Part shown: positions 34,428-46,275 of the stretch, one piece after another | Numbering within the stretch: position 1 is the first letter of the stretch | Layout of the letters: the number at the start of each line of letters is the position of its first letter | DNA from: Stenogyne calaminthoides | Lineage: Eukaryota; Streptophyta; Magnoliopsida; Lamiales; Lamiaceae | Direction: 5' to 3' | NCBI GenBank assembly: GCA_037126765.1 | Contig: JBBCBC010000019.1 | Span: forward strand, 33,626,222-33,690,221 | Length of the DNA stretch: 64,000 nt | The notes under the pieces: generated by a model | The model's input: the letters and a program-made list of their open reading frames with translations, nothing else | What the model was told of the DNA's origin: nothing | The model's database searches: none | Translations under genes and position numbers: made by a program

Positions 34428-34793
34428 CGCGCTGATTCAACAGATGAATACGAATCACACTATGATTAACAATTTAAAAGCCCGATTAACCTAATTAAAT
34501 CGAACGAGTGTGTAGCACCAGCGGGAAAGACAATTTGCCCGCCACTTTCTCCCTCCATTCCACACTCCTAAAACTTTTTTTTTTCTTTTTTTTTTTGAAC
34601 ACACTCTCAAACTTCACGGGGATAATATGTTTTTCTTATTTCCTTTCAAAAAAATATATATGTTTTTCTTATTGGGCTTAATTCTTTTGCTACTGGGCTC
34701 ACACCAAAATTAGTTAGCCCAAAACTTTAACCACCAAAAGAAATACGCGTTAATTAAATTTGAAAACAAGTTATTCGTGTTCTATGAGTGGTA

Positions 34794-35072
34794 GTCCATC
34801 CATCCTATTTATGATTATCCGGTTACTCGGTTACTGTAGACACGAAAGTTAAGAAAAAATAGAAAATAATAATATTAAATAGCGTAAAGTGAATAAAGTA
34901 GTTTTGATGGAGAAAAATATTAGTATTAAATGGTGTAAAGTGGGTTTGGTGAAAAAAAATAATAGTTTTAAATAATATTGAAAGTTGTTTTATTTCATTT
35001 TTAAGAAATGGCCAAATAAAATTAGGACGACTATTTACGAAAAGTGAACAATCAAAATTAGGACATAGGGAG
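34794..35072. mobile_element. Stowaway-type MITE, 279 bp
   Basis: It begins GTCCATCCATCCTATTTATG after TA and ends ATTAGGACATAGGGAG before TA. The ends are inverted but diverged. Confidence 0.65.
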
Positions 35073-35174
35073 TATATTTTAACAGGGTCATCATACTCGG
35101 TATCTTAATTTAATTACTATATTCAGTGGATCTGTTAGCTGTGTTTGTTTAGCTTAGATGTTATATTTTAAATA

Positions 35175-35933
35175 GGGGGAATGACTCTAAGGTACAAAGT
35201 CACTTCCCAAGTGATTTTAAGGTACAAATTTACTTTATTTTGGCTCTAAGGTATAAAAATATGGTTATAAAGTCTAAGTTGTCCTTATGTCCGTTTTCTG
35301 CACTTCTGACACGTTTTCTGCACTTCTAACGTATTTTATAGTGCAGTTTTTTTAAAATTTTCTGCACTACTAGGCCAATTTTGGAGTGTAATTTTTTTAA
35401 TTTTCTGCACTTTCGTCTTTTTTATTCCATTTTTTATTAGTTGCAATTTTTTAAATAATTTAATTTAAATTTCAGATTTTATAAAATTTATATTTCGAAT
35501 CTGCACTTTTTCAAAATAATACTCCCTCCGTCCACTAAAATTGTGTTCATTTCGTTTTGACATGTTCTACGGAAAGGTAAATTAAGTACGGTTATAGACA
35601 CAATTTTTTTATCTTCATCGTCCAACAATCACTTAATTACTCAAGTTATCATTATACTTTACTCACAATCAATCATGTTATTCATAAATGGACTTTATTT
35701 TATCTTTCCGTACAACATGGTAAAACGAAATGAACACAATTTTGGTGGACGGAGGGAGTATATACTTTCTCAAAATGTGTACTTGGTCAAAACAAAAAAA
35801 TAAAATTATGAATACATACAAAAATGAGATAAGGGGTATTTTTGGTACAAATTATATTTTAGAGTCACTTTAAAGATACTTTGTCCCTTAGAGTCTTTTT
35901 GTTAGAAACTTTGTAGTGGAGACTCATTAATCC
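35175..35933. mobile_element. Mutator-like non-autonomous element, 759 bp, 9-bp target duplication
   Basis: The flanks are identical 9-mers TTTTAAATA (35166-35174 and 35934-35942). The ends GGGGGAATGACTCTA... and, complemented, GGATTAATGAGTCTC... both reach TACAAAG about 20 bases in, giving imperfect inverted repeats. A 9-bp duplication is typical of Mutator elements. No transposase is present. A Stowaway element is nested inside. Confidence 0.75.
35522..35758. mobile_element. Stowaway-type MITE nested in the Mutator-like element
   Basis: CTCCCTCCGTCCACTAAAAT and the complement of TTTTGGTGGACGGAGGGAG form near-perfect ends (extended by TTGTGTTCATTTCGTTTT), flanked by TA on both sides. Confidence 0.92.
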
Positions 35934-36723
35934 TTTTAAATAATATTAGTATTGCAAAAAAGTACTGCAAAGATCGGTCATTTTTAAAATTGATTACTCT
36001 AGTAATTACTGAAAGAGGCACATTTGCATGAGGCGATTTCACAGTGAGACGGGCATAAGTTGGGTATTATCGCTTTAAGTCTTTAACAATTTGTGAAAAA
36101 TGAATGTGATTTGCGTCAAGTTGTACCCTTCTCATGCGAGTTTTTTTCTTACTTTGAAAATGTACTCTCAGTTTTTAAAATCATTAATCTTATAACTCAA
36201 AGACAATGTATGAAGTTTTATTCACAGTGTCTCCTCTTCATGCTTAAAATTAAAAAGTAAATACGAATGTCGATAGTTCACAAAAAAATCGTGAATCGTA
36301 TAAATTTTACACATGCCCTCTTAATGCACTTATTTAAGGATTAAGAGCAACTCCCATGCACTGTTTTGATTTTTGAAGGCGAATCTTGAATTTGCAAGTG
36401 AGAGATAAAGGATCTAGTTTCAGAAATATAGAGTATTGAGATGGATAAATTCTTTTATTTCTCAGGTTTTATGAATCAATTAGAGATAATTATTGCAGGT
36501 GCAATGATTGTATGGGGTGGTTTGCAAAATATAATTTCTTGCAAACATCCCTTATGTGGTGGGAATCAAACACGCCAAAAAACATATGAATCAGTAAAAT
36601 TCCATCAAATATCTAATAAATTTTAATATTAAATTAGAGAAAAACATAAGCAAAAAAAGCGTAACACAGATTATCACGAGACAGTAAGTCCGAAAAAACA
36701 ACTACCATCGCTACTAGGAAATA

Positions 36724-36975
36724 CTCCATCCGTCCCAAATATATATGCTTGTTTGACTTTTTACACAGATTAAGAAATTGCATTGGAAAAGTAAATTAAA
36801 CAAACCAAATTTTTATTATACCCCTATTTAATGATTGTTATAGTTTCCAATATAATTAATGCATAAGGTTATATTAGTAAATTAATTAGGAAGAGTTTAT
36901 TTATTTAGAAACAAACTTATATATTTGAGACATTCATAAAAGGAAAACAAGCCTATATAATTGGGACGGAGGGAG
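36724..36975. mobile_element. Stowaway-type MITE, 252 bp
   Basis: The ends CTCCATCCGTCCCAAATATA and the complement of TATAATTGGGACGGAGGGAG are inverted and flanked by TA. Confidence 0.9.
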
Positions 36976-37042
36976 TACCTAATATGGCAAGAAGACGGTA
37001 TTAGGGCAGCAATGACATGCTTTTTGCATCACAGCTACTTGA

Positions 37043-39556
37043 TCATCTTTCAAGACGGACTAGCGCCTTCGTTGAGGATCTCGGATAAGTAAGCATTGCT
37101 TGAACCATTTCGGCAAAGTAACTTAAATCTTTCGCATCAGTCATGATCACCATCTCTTCTAGGGCCGTTGCTCTCTTAAGCAGAATCTTGGCCAATGTTA
37201 GTATAGGTTCACCCTTCGAATCATCAAAGTTTTTAACTCTAATAGTCTTCAGATGCAATAAGTCACCAGTCAAATCATCTTCTACGTCTTCCAAAATGAC
37301 ATCTTCCTATGGGGAAGAAAGACAATAAAGTTATAGGTCAATCTGAATCCAAACATTGAATATCAAGTTTGTGTAATATAGACAAATTTTTAAATGAAAA
37401 GAAGTTATCAATAATCTTAATTGCATATTTCAACTAAATCTTCCCACCGTGCAAATTATGGCTGTTGTAATGGCTTGTTGTCAACCTGGTGAATGGATTT
37501 AAAATAAACCCACACAAGGGTATGCCATCCATAATTTAAAGAATTTTGTTCATCATGTTACACGAGATAAATTTTAGATGCCAAATGATACAAAAATGTG
37601 AGAAACACATTTTTCAATGTAGAGAAATACATGAAGAATTATAAGTTGAAACCAACCGCTTAGCACTCTTCCTCAAACCTCTCACTTTTGTTTCTATCAT
37701 CTTTTGCTCTATGAATAAATAACCAAACAGAGCTGATTTTTCAAATCTACGCTCAATATGTAACCAACATTATAATAAAGAAACTGAACAAACAAACATA
37801 GGGTAGGCTACATGAACAAATAAATGAATCATGTTGGGTCGCTTGCACGAAATAATCTTCTCCACGTACCTCTCTTTAAGTAGATCTTCACTAAGCCTCT
37901 TAGTCTCTAAATCTTTACGTATGACAGCAGACATTATAATATAATTGCTAATTACATCCAATAGCGTTTGAATTAAAAAGTTTACAGGTATTAAGATGTA
38001 AGCCACAAAAGTGAAACTAAATATTGCCACACATATTAATGCAAATATCAGAACATGAATGCTTACCCCTTCTGAAGCACATCCCTCTATGACCAATCTC
38101 TCAAGGTTTGGTGAAGACTCCAGCAAGCCAATGATACCAGAAATACTTTTTTCATTTTCACTATCAGAAGCTACCACCAAAAGCTCTCCTAGATTGTGGA
38201 AGCTGCCATCCAAACACAATCATCATTGATACAACCTATAAACAGACAAAGGATATTTCAGGTAGACCACATTGCAAATGTCCAACATACATATATCAGC
38301 AAACGGTTACTGCCATAAAAGTCTTTTTACACGGTTCATGGACAAGGTTAACATTTGAAATCCGTGATTGTTGCACAAATACAAATTACGTGAAGAAAAT
38401 AATTAATTAGCAGTTCCAAACATGAATATCTTCAAACGCAACTTATTGTCTAATACTGAATTGCAGACGTAAAACGACATTGACAATATAGACCTTCAAT
38501 AATATGATATGATCCTTGTTAAAATGACATTTTCAGAACCCATCTGCACAACAAGGTGAATTAATTCATCAAGTCCACAGAAACATACCTTACTGAATTG
38601 CAATCCTACATAAAGCTCTTTCACATGCTGTAGGCTTTCAAGGAGTTCTCCTACACCACTCGTCAATTCCAATGACATGGAATTCAATGAAAATTCCTGG
38701 TAATCAATATCAGCTCTAACAAGAGATGAGATGTTTCCAACCTGCAACTTTCTTCCAACCATAGGCATCGATATTTTCAAACTATGTATATAGGGTGCTG
38801 ATATTTTCAGCAAAAGCGAAGGTGCATTCTCATATTCACAATCCACTACCGAAAGACTATGAAGATTTGGAGAATTAACCTCCAAGCTAACGAATCCACG
38901 GCATCTTTCTAAGCACAAAGTATACAAAACAGGACAACTCGATAATATTTCATCAAGTAAACGCTGATCAGCACACACCAGTTGAAGATGTAAATCAGTA
39001 AGAGATTGCCACTCAATTGTTCTTATGAAATACATAATGCATCCTTTCACATGTAATGTCGTCAAGGACGGACAAGAATACATCACCGGAGGCGGCATAT
39101 ATAAATCATGCAAGCTGTATAGATGCAAATTCAGTTTTTTCACCTTATTTTCCGCAGCAAACTGAACCCAAGCATCAACATCAGAAGAAAAGCATTTATA
39201 GTATAACAAGCTAGCATCAAATTTCTCCAAATAATTCACCGTACGAATAGCAAGCGTCCTATTAACCCAAGACACAAAATCTCGCACCTTATCAACCGCC
39301 CCACTGTCACCGAGGGGATCCAGCTTTAACAAGTCGACACGGAATTCCAGATTTGGCAGCTCGGCCCAAAGAAATTGCCATTTTTAGACAATACGCAAGT
39401 AATTGCAGCTTCCTTCACATTCAGAAAAGAGAGGATGTGAATAAGCAGCGACTCCGGCAGTTCACTAAACCGATCAATCCGCATCTCTACGTTTATTTCC
39501 TCTGTCATTTTCAACACTGCACTCTTCTTCAGCTTCCCCAATATGTTTTTCCCCAA
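37043..39556 (-). pseudogene. F-box/LRR tandem copy with frameshifts
   Basis: This is a same-orientation paralogue of the F-box gene at 32.2-34.4 kb, colinear through all three exons. The start MGKNILGKLKKS... leads into an intact F-box (IDRFSELPESLLIHILSFLN, KEAAITCVLSK). A one-base loss near 39382-39386 then shifts the frame where the intact copy has SKRWQFLW. The LRR part is again open from 39332 to about 38590. In exon 2 a two-base loss near 38194 breaks PQS-KRELLAVAS, although the rest (SSPNLERLVIEGC) is kept in another frame. Exon 3 (to 37043) is intact (ILLKRATALEEMVI). A 200-base stretch at 37770-37980 is extra compared with copy 1. Two independent shifts argue for a pseudogene. Confidence 0.85.
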
Positions 39557-39969
39557 AATCTAGTGTATTTTTAAATGATCCTTCGCCGTTCACCGCGTTA
39601 ATTCAACACAAGATAAAATCACACTATGATTAACAATTATTTACCTCCAATCAAATTGAACCTGTGCCCGTACCATCGGCGGGAAGTCGACCTATTGCCG
39701 GTTTATCGCCACTTTCCCTCTCAAAAATCCTCTATTCTCGAGTCTCAATCCAAACACTTGTTGGGCCAGAAATAATATCTATTTCTTGTTGTGCTTAATG
39801 TTGGGCTCTCAAAACTAATCAGCCCAAACATAAATTAATTTTGAAAATAACTCCAACTCGTATTCTAGTTTTTTCTTTTCTTTTCTGCTTAAAATTGACA
39901 CATGTGAGTATGTTAACATGTCTTCCAAAATTATGATTATTTAAAATACATAGTTAATAAATTATATTT

Positions 39970-40213
39970 GAGTTGGTATCCGTGAAACGGATTTTTTTTT
40001 TACAGACATACACTTTAGTAATATAAGTCACACACTTCAGTTATCACTACGATACTCTTTGCTATAATATAAGTCACATCCTTCACTTTTATGAGTAATA
40101 CATTTTACAGTAAAAAGTCACACACTTTACAGTAAAAAGTCACACACTTTAATAATATAAGTCACACTCCTTAACCAATTTCACCGTAAAACTTGTTCAC
40201 ACTATACTTTGCC
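39970..40213 (-). mobile_element. GTGTGAC-repeat element, copy 1 (9-bp target duplication)
   Basis: Identical 9-mers ATTATATTT flank the element (39961-39969, 40214-40222). The body repeats AGTCACACACTTTA / AAGTCACA words. It is the reverse-oriented relative of 56418-56692: both have one end GGCAAAGTATA/GACAAAGTATA and another GGTATGAGTT-type end, here GAGTTGGTATCC. No coding capacity. Classified as Mutator-like only because of the 9-bp duplication. Confidence 0.7.
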
Positions 40214-41336
40214 ATTATATTTTAGCAGGATCATACTCGGTATCATAATAATGTTGAATGCACTAGTTATCTGTGATAGTTTAGCTTAGATTTTATATTA
40301 TAAGTAGTATTATTAATTTATGGACTAAATAAATACACAACATTTTGATCAAATATCAATTTAATCACGATCTTCAAGATTTTTGTATTAAAACGCAATT
40401 TTTGATATTATTGCAAATTGATAAACGTTTTTTTTCTCTGAGCGCGAAGAGGTGATATGGCTCACCGAAGCATGTGTATACTTGTCAATTAGAATGATAC
40501 ATATTAAATAATATTTTTTAAATTATTACACATAATATTACACATTTTTAAAATAAATTAAAACAAAAAATAATAATTAATAGAAGTTAAAATCTAAAAA
40601 AAACAATTAAAATATAAATAAAAAATAACATTTATATCCATTTCATAAAATTTATCAAATCTCAATAAATAATTCACAAATTTAGTTTGAGGAGGTCGAC
40701 TGCAATAAAAACAACAAGTGAGGGGTTGAGGGAGTAACAATAGACAATGGGTGGATTGAATGGGAGAAGAGAAACTAAGGGATTACATTTAATTTTGGAG
40801 CATGAGAATATATTTAATTTTAAAATATTGACGACGAGAATTAGTTTTTAAGGTTTGGAATTTAGATTTAAATAATTTATTTTATTTTTTTAGATTTTAT
40901 TTATTTTGTTTTTAATTCACTTTTAAAATATTTTTTATGTTTATGATTTAGACATTTCTTCCTACTTGTAGTCTGACATAATAAAAATAATAGTTTTGGA
41001 ATCGTCTCTTCACGGTTGTTGGAAAAAAACGTGTATTAATTTGCAACAACATCAAAGATTGGGTTTTTATACAATAATTTTGAAGGTCGTGATTAAATTG
41101 ATATTTGATCTAAAGGTCGTGTATTTATTTAGAATTAACCCATAATTTAATTAAAATATTGCCCAAAAAAAAAAGAAAAAGGGAGAGAAGTATTGCAAAA
41201 TCGTTCATAGTTAAAATAATTTACTCTGGTAATTACTAAAATTTTATCAATTTGAAACCATTAATCTTATAACTCAATGATATTGTATAGGTGTATACAA
41301 GAGGACCTTTCTTCAAAATCAAATGCTCAGTCTGAA

Positions 41337-42445
41337 GGCCCAGGTTATTTGCACAGCCAATTTTGATAAAATACACTCCTTTCTCATTATTTTTTAAAAA
41401 ATTGACACACAAAATATTCAAATTGTCCTTTTCTTAGTCTCTCTTTCTCACTGTTATTAGTAAATACACTACCCCTCCCTTGAATAATTGCACAAAACGT
41501 TGATCAATCTTTCTCTCTCAATTTTTTTTTTTTTTTGTGAATCTACAAAACTACCCCGCAAACTGAACAACTGACGGTCAGCTGAACTATCGCGCCTCTA
41601 CTTGGCCTACATTGTAAGGATAGTGAATACTCATAGTCGTGAAAACAAATGTGCAAGACTTTTATAAAATTAGGTTTAATTATGTGGTGAATAGGATAAT
41701 GTTTATTGTTCATTTGAAATTTGTTATGAATATTGTTGTAGTTTAAGTGAATAAAATGGTATGGATAGGATATATGTCTCGTGCATTATTTTTCGCGATT
41801 GTACAATTTTCGGCCTTGGTTTTCTGAAAATTGTGCAAAATTTTTGAAATAATTTCGGAAAATTTTCTACCATTTCGAAAGTGTTTTATGTGTTTTTACC
41901 TTAGCCATTTTCTGAAAACATTTCGCTTCTGTTTGGAATTTTTTTCGAAAACCACATTAAATTTTGGAAAGAAATTCTAAAGAAGCATATAGATTTCATG
42001 AAGAAAAATGAAATTGTACATAACTTTCGAAAAACCAGGTCCGATTGCGTTATTTACCCAGAAATACCACAACCCAGTTTTTTTGCATTCAAATTACCAT
42101 ACATTTGCACAAATTAAAGTATTATTGCACATTTGTAGACATAAATCACATTCAACACACAATATTTACACCAAAACTTAACCTAGAATTCTCAATATTA
42201 AAAAAACTAAAATTCATTCACAATTCATAAACTTTGAAATGACAGCGGTTGCGGGCAAGCAGTAATAGCGGCGTGATGGACGATGTTGTGGTGGTGGTCG
42301 TCAGGTTGGCTTACGGCTTGAGGGTTGTATGAAATTTTTAAAAAATTGAAAGAGAGAGAGAAAGAAGGTATAAAGTTGTGGGGTATTTTGAGGAGTTTGG
42401 AGGGAGTGTATTAATCGTACGAAAGGTGTACTAATAACCTGGGCC
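41337..42445. mobile_element. 1.1-kb inverted-repeat element (Mutator-like, non-autonomous)
   Basis: The left end GGCCCAGGTTATTTGCACAG and the complement of the right end, GGCCCAGGTTATTAGTACAC, are inverted, with AATACACTCC again shared about 35 bases in. The flanks AGTCTGAA (41329-41336) and AGTCTAAA (42446-42453) match at seven of eight bases. The interior has a GC-rich, GGTGGTGG-containing part at 42240-42310 but no recognised protein. Confidence 0.7.
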
Positions 42446-42464
42446 AGTCTAAATAATTTTTCCT

Positions 42465-42640
42465 TTATTGTTCGGCCCATGAAATTGGCCCAGTCCTAAA
42501 ACATGAAAGCCCATGAAATTGGGCCCGGCCAAATTGTATCAAAATTCTCATTTCCCCCAAATACTGATCGAAAACATAGAATCAAATCCTTAATTTGAAC
42601 CCTAAAAATTAGCTTTCTTCGTGATTTGGTGTTATCTTTC
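42465..42640 (+). promoter_or_regulatory. PRCC gene promoter with site II motifs and telo-box
   Basis: Four GGCCCA/TGGGCC-type words (42474, 42487, 42508 as AGCCCA, 42520) and AACCCTAA at 42598-42605 lie within 190 bases of the start codon. Site II elements with a telo-box are typical of plant housekeeping genes active in dividing cells. The promoter begins only about 20 bases after a transposon end whose own terminus also reads GGGCC. Confidence 0.5.
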
Positions 42641-42654
42641 TGTGTTCTGGTTGT

Positions 42655-44982
42655 ATGGATTCTTTGCTGGCGAACTACGCTTCCTCTGATGAAGAACACG
42701 AAGAACAACCGTCGACGCAGGCAAAGCCATGTAAATCGGAATCGAAAGCTGGAGAACAGAAATTAGAAGATCTTTTACCAAAATCCACCTCGAATAGTAG
42801 CAGTGTCTTCAATTCTATCCCACAGCCTAAATCCTCTCTCTTCACTTCACTCCCACCGCCCAAATCCCAGCGTTTCCCTAACCCTAAGCCCCAATCGGAA
42901 AATGAACGTGATGTTCAAATTGCGGAAAATTCAAAGCCTAAATCCTCGTCTACTCCGTTATTCTCTTCGCTTCCTCCGCCCAAATCTTCTTCTTCATCAT
43001 CTTCCTCAAAAAGAGTTGTTCAATTTAGGCCCCCGACCATTACAAACGCGCGTTCCGTTAGTTTAGATGATGAAGATGAGGATGAAGATGAAGGCGAAGA
43101 AGAACGAAAGAGGAAGAGGTCGAAAGAGTCAATATCTACAGCTACTCCTGCCGCATTCTTGTCCAGTATTCCGGCACCTAGGCACTCAGCTACTTTAGGC
43201 GCTTTGCCTACCGCAGCGGGTAGGAGCAGGAGATCCGTGCTCGAAACTGAAGCTGCATCATCCACTGTAAGTACTGTTAATGATGCAGGAAGTGATGCGC
43301 TTACGAATCCTAATGTGGAATACTCGAATAACCAGTCGAATGATACGAATTATGCTTATTCTAGTTGGGGTTTAGATGTTGAAAACCATGCATATTATAG
43401 TGGTAATGGTGCTGTACCTAATGTTGATGCTGGTTTGAATTCAAATGCATCACAATTTGGTGATCAAACTCATGAAGTGTATGATCATTCTAGTAGTTTA
43501 GGTGCTGAAAACTATGCATATTACGGTGCTTATTCAACAGACGTAAATAACATTGGTACAGCTGGAAGTGATGCTGCCGGTTTGGATTCTAATATAGGAT
43601 CTTATGAAGCTGTTGATTATTCATACGCACATGGGCAAAATGTAGAATACACAGATTATGGTGGCAATACACAATATGAAAATAACTGGGCAAATGCCAC
43701 GCCCCTCCCTGAGGTATCAGTGGCGGTTGAGAATGAAATATCAGTGTTCGGAAAGAGGGGCAGAAAAGATATTCCTCCGGAGGCGTTTGTTGAGGTTAAG
43801 CAGGATGAGTTGATGAAAAATAGGCCAAGGGAGGACCAGGTCAAATCAACTGGGATTGCGTTTGGCCCTGCATATCAGGTATGATCTCCCTGCTATTTAT
43901 GCGTTCATCTGATTTTATCATATTGAATTTGTGTATTATTATGTGGAAAACTTTAATCACGCCATTGTAGATGCCATTTAGAAATCTGTGTAGGAAAGAG
44001 TAGGTTTTGGTTAAAATGAACTTTAGTTTGTAAGATATATTACTGAAATATCCTTAATATTATTGACCTGCTGCAAAAGATCACGATAAAGGTTTATACT
44101 TAGGGGTCGTTTGGTATAAATTATTCAATGGGAATGTTAATGAGAATCATTGTGTAGTGAGTGAATTACAATAGTATTTTGTTCTAATTTTAGGATAAGT
44201 AGGTGTAAAAATGATTGTTGGTTGATGAATATGGAATGATCGAGGACAGATGATTGTAGGAGGAGGTAATTAATCAAAATGGGGTAATGATTAACTTATT
44301 TTGAGTCTCATTACCCCTTACGAAGTATGATGAAGAAGAATTGACTATCTTATTCTCATTAACCACCACAATTACTTCATGCTCATTCCAATTACCATTC
44401 CCATTGAAATTTATAACTAAGTGCCCCCTTAATACTTGGTGGTGTCTGCTGTAAGTGCTTGGGAAAGTCTGCTGTTTACTGAAAAACATAGAGAGTTACT
44501 TTGATATGATGGAGATGGATACATATGAGGAGCAAAAGAGACTGCATTTCAATACTAGGGAGGAACGAGTTGGTTAAGATGTATTTTCTTGTCATATAAG
44601 ATCTGCTGCAAAAAGTTACTTAATCCTCGTGTTGTCTTGATTAAGCAATAAGCAATCTTTCATTATTGAAAAAAAATTAACAGAATTATTCTTGTTATGA
44701 TGGACACCCTAGTTTCGAGCTAAAGGCGTTGCATTTTAGTACTAGAATTACAAGTTTTGATTATGCAAAATGTATTGCCTGATGTTGTGCTTTCTATTAC
44801 ATGTCTATTTTGCCTTCTTGCAGCCCGCCTCCACCAAAGGTAAGCCCACAAAGTTGCATAAAAGGAAGCATCAGATTGGCTCGCTGTTTTTTGAGATGAA
44901 ACAGAAAGAGTCGGAGCTTGCTGAGAGACGTTCTAAAGGTTTCCTTACCAAAGCTCAAACACAAGGAAAATATGGATGGTGA
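42655..44982 (+). CDS. PRCC-domain protein (proline-rich, mitotic checkpoint/splicing-linked family)
   Basis: Exons 42655-43878 and 44824-44982 encode 460 residues. The N-terminus MDSLLANYASSDEEHEE is the usual start of this family. Repeated SLPPPKS motifs follow (residues about 45-115), then a D/E-rich and RKRKRS patch. A long Tyr/Asn/Ser-rich middle comes next. The PRCC C-terminal domain starts with GKRGRKDIPPEAFVEVKQDE and ends KRKHQIGSLFFEMKQKESEL, GFLTKAQTQGKYGW. In animals PRCC binds MAD2L2; PRCC-like proteins are also found with splicing factors. The plant role is inferred only from the family. The gene is intact; its intron holds a Tourist-type MITE. Confidence 0.9.
44103..44428. mobile_element. 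Tourist-type (PIF/Harbinger) MITE in the PRCC intron
   Basis: The ends GGGGTCGTTTGGTATAAATT and the complement of AATTTATAACTAAGTGCCCCC are inverted and share CAATGGGAATG. TTA flanks both sides, the 3-bp target duplication of PIF/Harbinger elements. 326 bp, no transposase. Confidence 0.88.
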
Positions 44983-45531
44983 ACCTTGTATTCTGATAGT
45001 ATTGTAAACCACTTCAAAGTTTTTTCTTTTTTTTTTTGGCTCGTTATTCTCTCCAATTATCAGAGAGATGTAATGTAACAAATGTATCAAATTGCAATTT
45101 TGGAACATTTTTTAAGAGTGATTTATCTAACAATTTTGAAACTGTAGGAACGATGCTTTGATTCTGTCTTCTCTTTTCTTTTTCCGGAATATCGTTCTGC
45201 TGCTATACTTTTTTTTTTTTTAATGGTGTCTTGTGTTTCATTGAATTGAACCCACTTGTGCAAATTCTCAATGTAGTATTACAGTCACTCACACCCATTT
45301 TGGATATTGAACTAATTTTTGGTACAATTAGACACTCAACATGTAAACCTCTTTCCTCAAAAAAAAAAAAACAAAAAACAAAAAACCATGAAAACCTCTT
45401 GAACCAAATGGTAAACGGCGTTATTGTTTATTCAGCCTAACGTATCCAATCACCCACCCCATAATATCTTTCCCAAAACAATTTACTTTTAAACAGGACA
45501 AAAAATATTACCATCGTTTTAACTAGGCTCT

Positions 45532-45666
45532 TCTTCTAGTCCTAGAAGAAGGTTTAGGATTAAAACACGCCCATAACATGAGACCATCTTTCAGGTAATC
45601 TCCATTGTTTTCAACGGCACAATGTCTGCATTTCCTTTCTTCTTCACAATGTGCCGTTGAAAACAA
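45532..45666. repeat. Two adjacent hairpin-forming inverted repeats
   Basis: CTTCTTCTAG-TC-CTAGAAGAAG is a perfect 10-bp arm hairpin at about 45532-45553. TTGTTTTCAACGGCACA (45605-45621) and TGTGCCGTTGAAAACAA (45650-45666) are a perfect 17-bp inverted repeat with a 28-base loop. Confidence 0.85.
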
Positions 45667-45977
45667 CGGCCTGTTCTCCCCATTAAGACTGTTTCTATAG
45701 GAAATCTTAAAATTCTTCTCCAGAAAACATGTACAATTTTATACCATAATAAAACAATACCAATTAATAACCACAGTATTCATATTTCATCTATGAAGAA
45801 ATAAGGGTCTCTATAGCACTACAACTTTTTCCCAACAAAACATTCGAATACATTATCCAGTCTCACCACCGCATGTGCTCCCAAAGTAACCAGAAATAAA
45901 ACAAAGATTTTTGACAAGAGAAAATTGATGTTCATACAATGGAAATAATCTGCAAAAAAATGGTGAGGGATATACAT

Positions 45978-46225
45978 CAGATCATTAATTCCAGATGATT
46001 TTTTCAAATATTTCATTTCATCCATAGTGCATGAAATATAAGATTAGAATGCAACAGAAAATCAAGAATCCCATTTAGGGATAGTCACATATTAAAATTC
46101 TCAGATCATTAATTCCAGATGATTTTTTCAAATATTTCATTTCATCCATAGTGCATGAAATATAAGATTAGAATGCAACAGAAAATCAAGAATCCCATTT
46201 AGGGATAGTCACATATTAAAATTCT
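45978..46225 (+). repeat. 124-bp tandem duplication
   Basis: The block starting CAGATCATTAATTCCAGATG at 45978 is repeated without visible difference from 46102. It lies just downstream of the HYD1 stop codon, probably in or near its 3' untranslated region. Confidence 0.95.
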
Positions 46226-46275
46226 GAATTAGTTGTCAAGTTTGTGTCAACAATCCACGCATGGTAGTTTCAAAC

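Larger units (their letters stand above)
34428..37042. other. Transposon-rich spacer between the two F-box genes
   Basis: Holds Stowaway-type elements at 34794-35072 and 36724-36975 and a larger Mutator-like element at 35175-35933 with a nested Stowaway. The rest is AT-rich spacer without a recognised gene. Confidence 0.7.
39557..42454. other. Transposon-rich spacer before the PRCC gene
   Basis: Contains the 244-bp GTGTGAC-repeat element (39970-40213) and a 1.1-kb inverted-repeat element (41337-42445). The part between is AT-rich with no recognised gene. Confidence 0.65.
44983..46275. other. Spacer between convergent PRCC and HYD1 genes
   Basis: Holds the 3' ends of both genes, two short hairpin-forming inverted repeats at 45.53-45.67 kb and a 124-bp tandem duplication at 45978-46225. 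No further gene was recognised. Confidence 0.6.
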
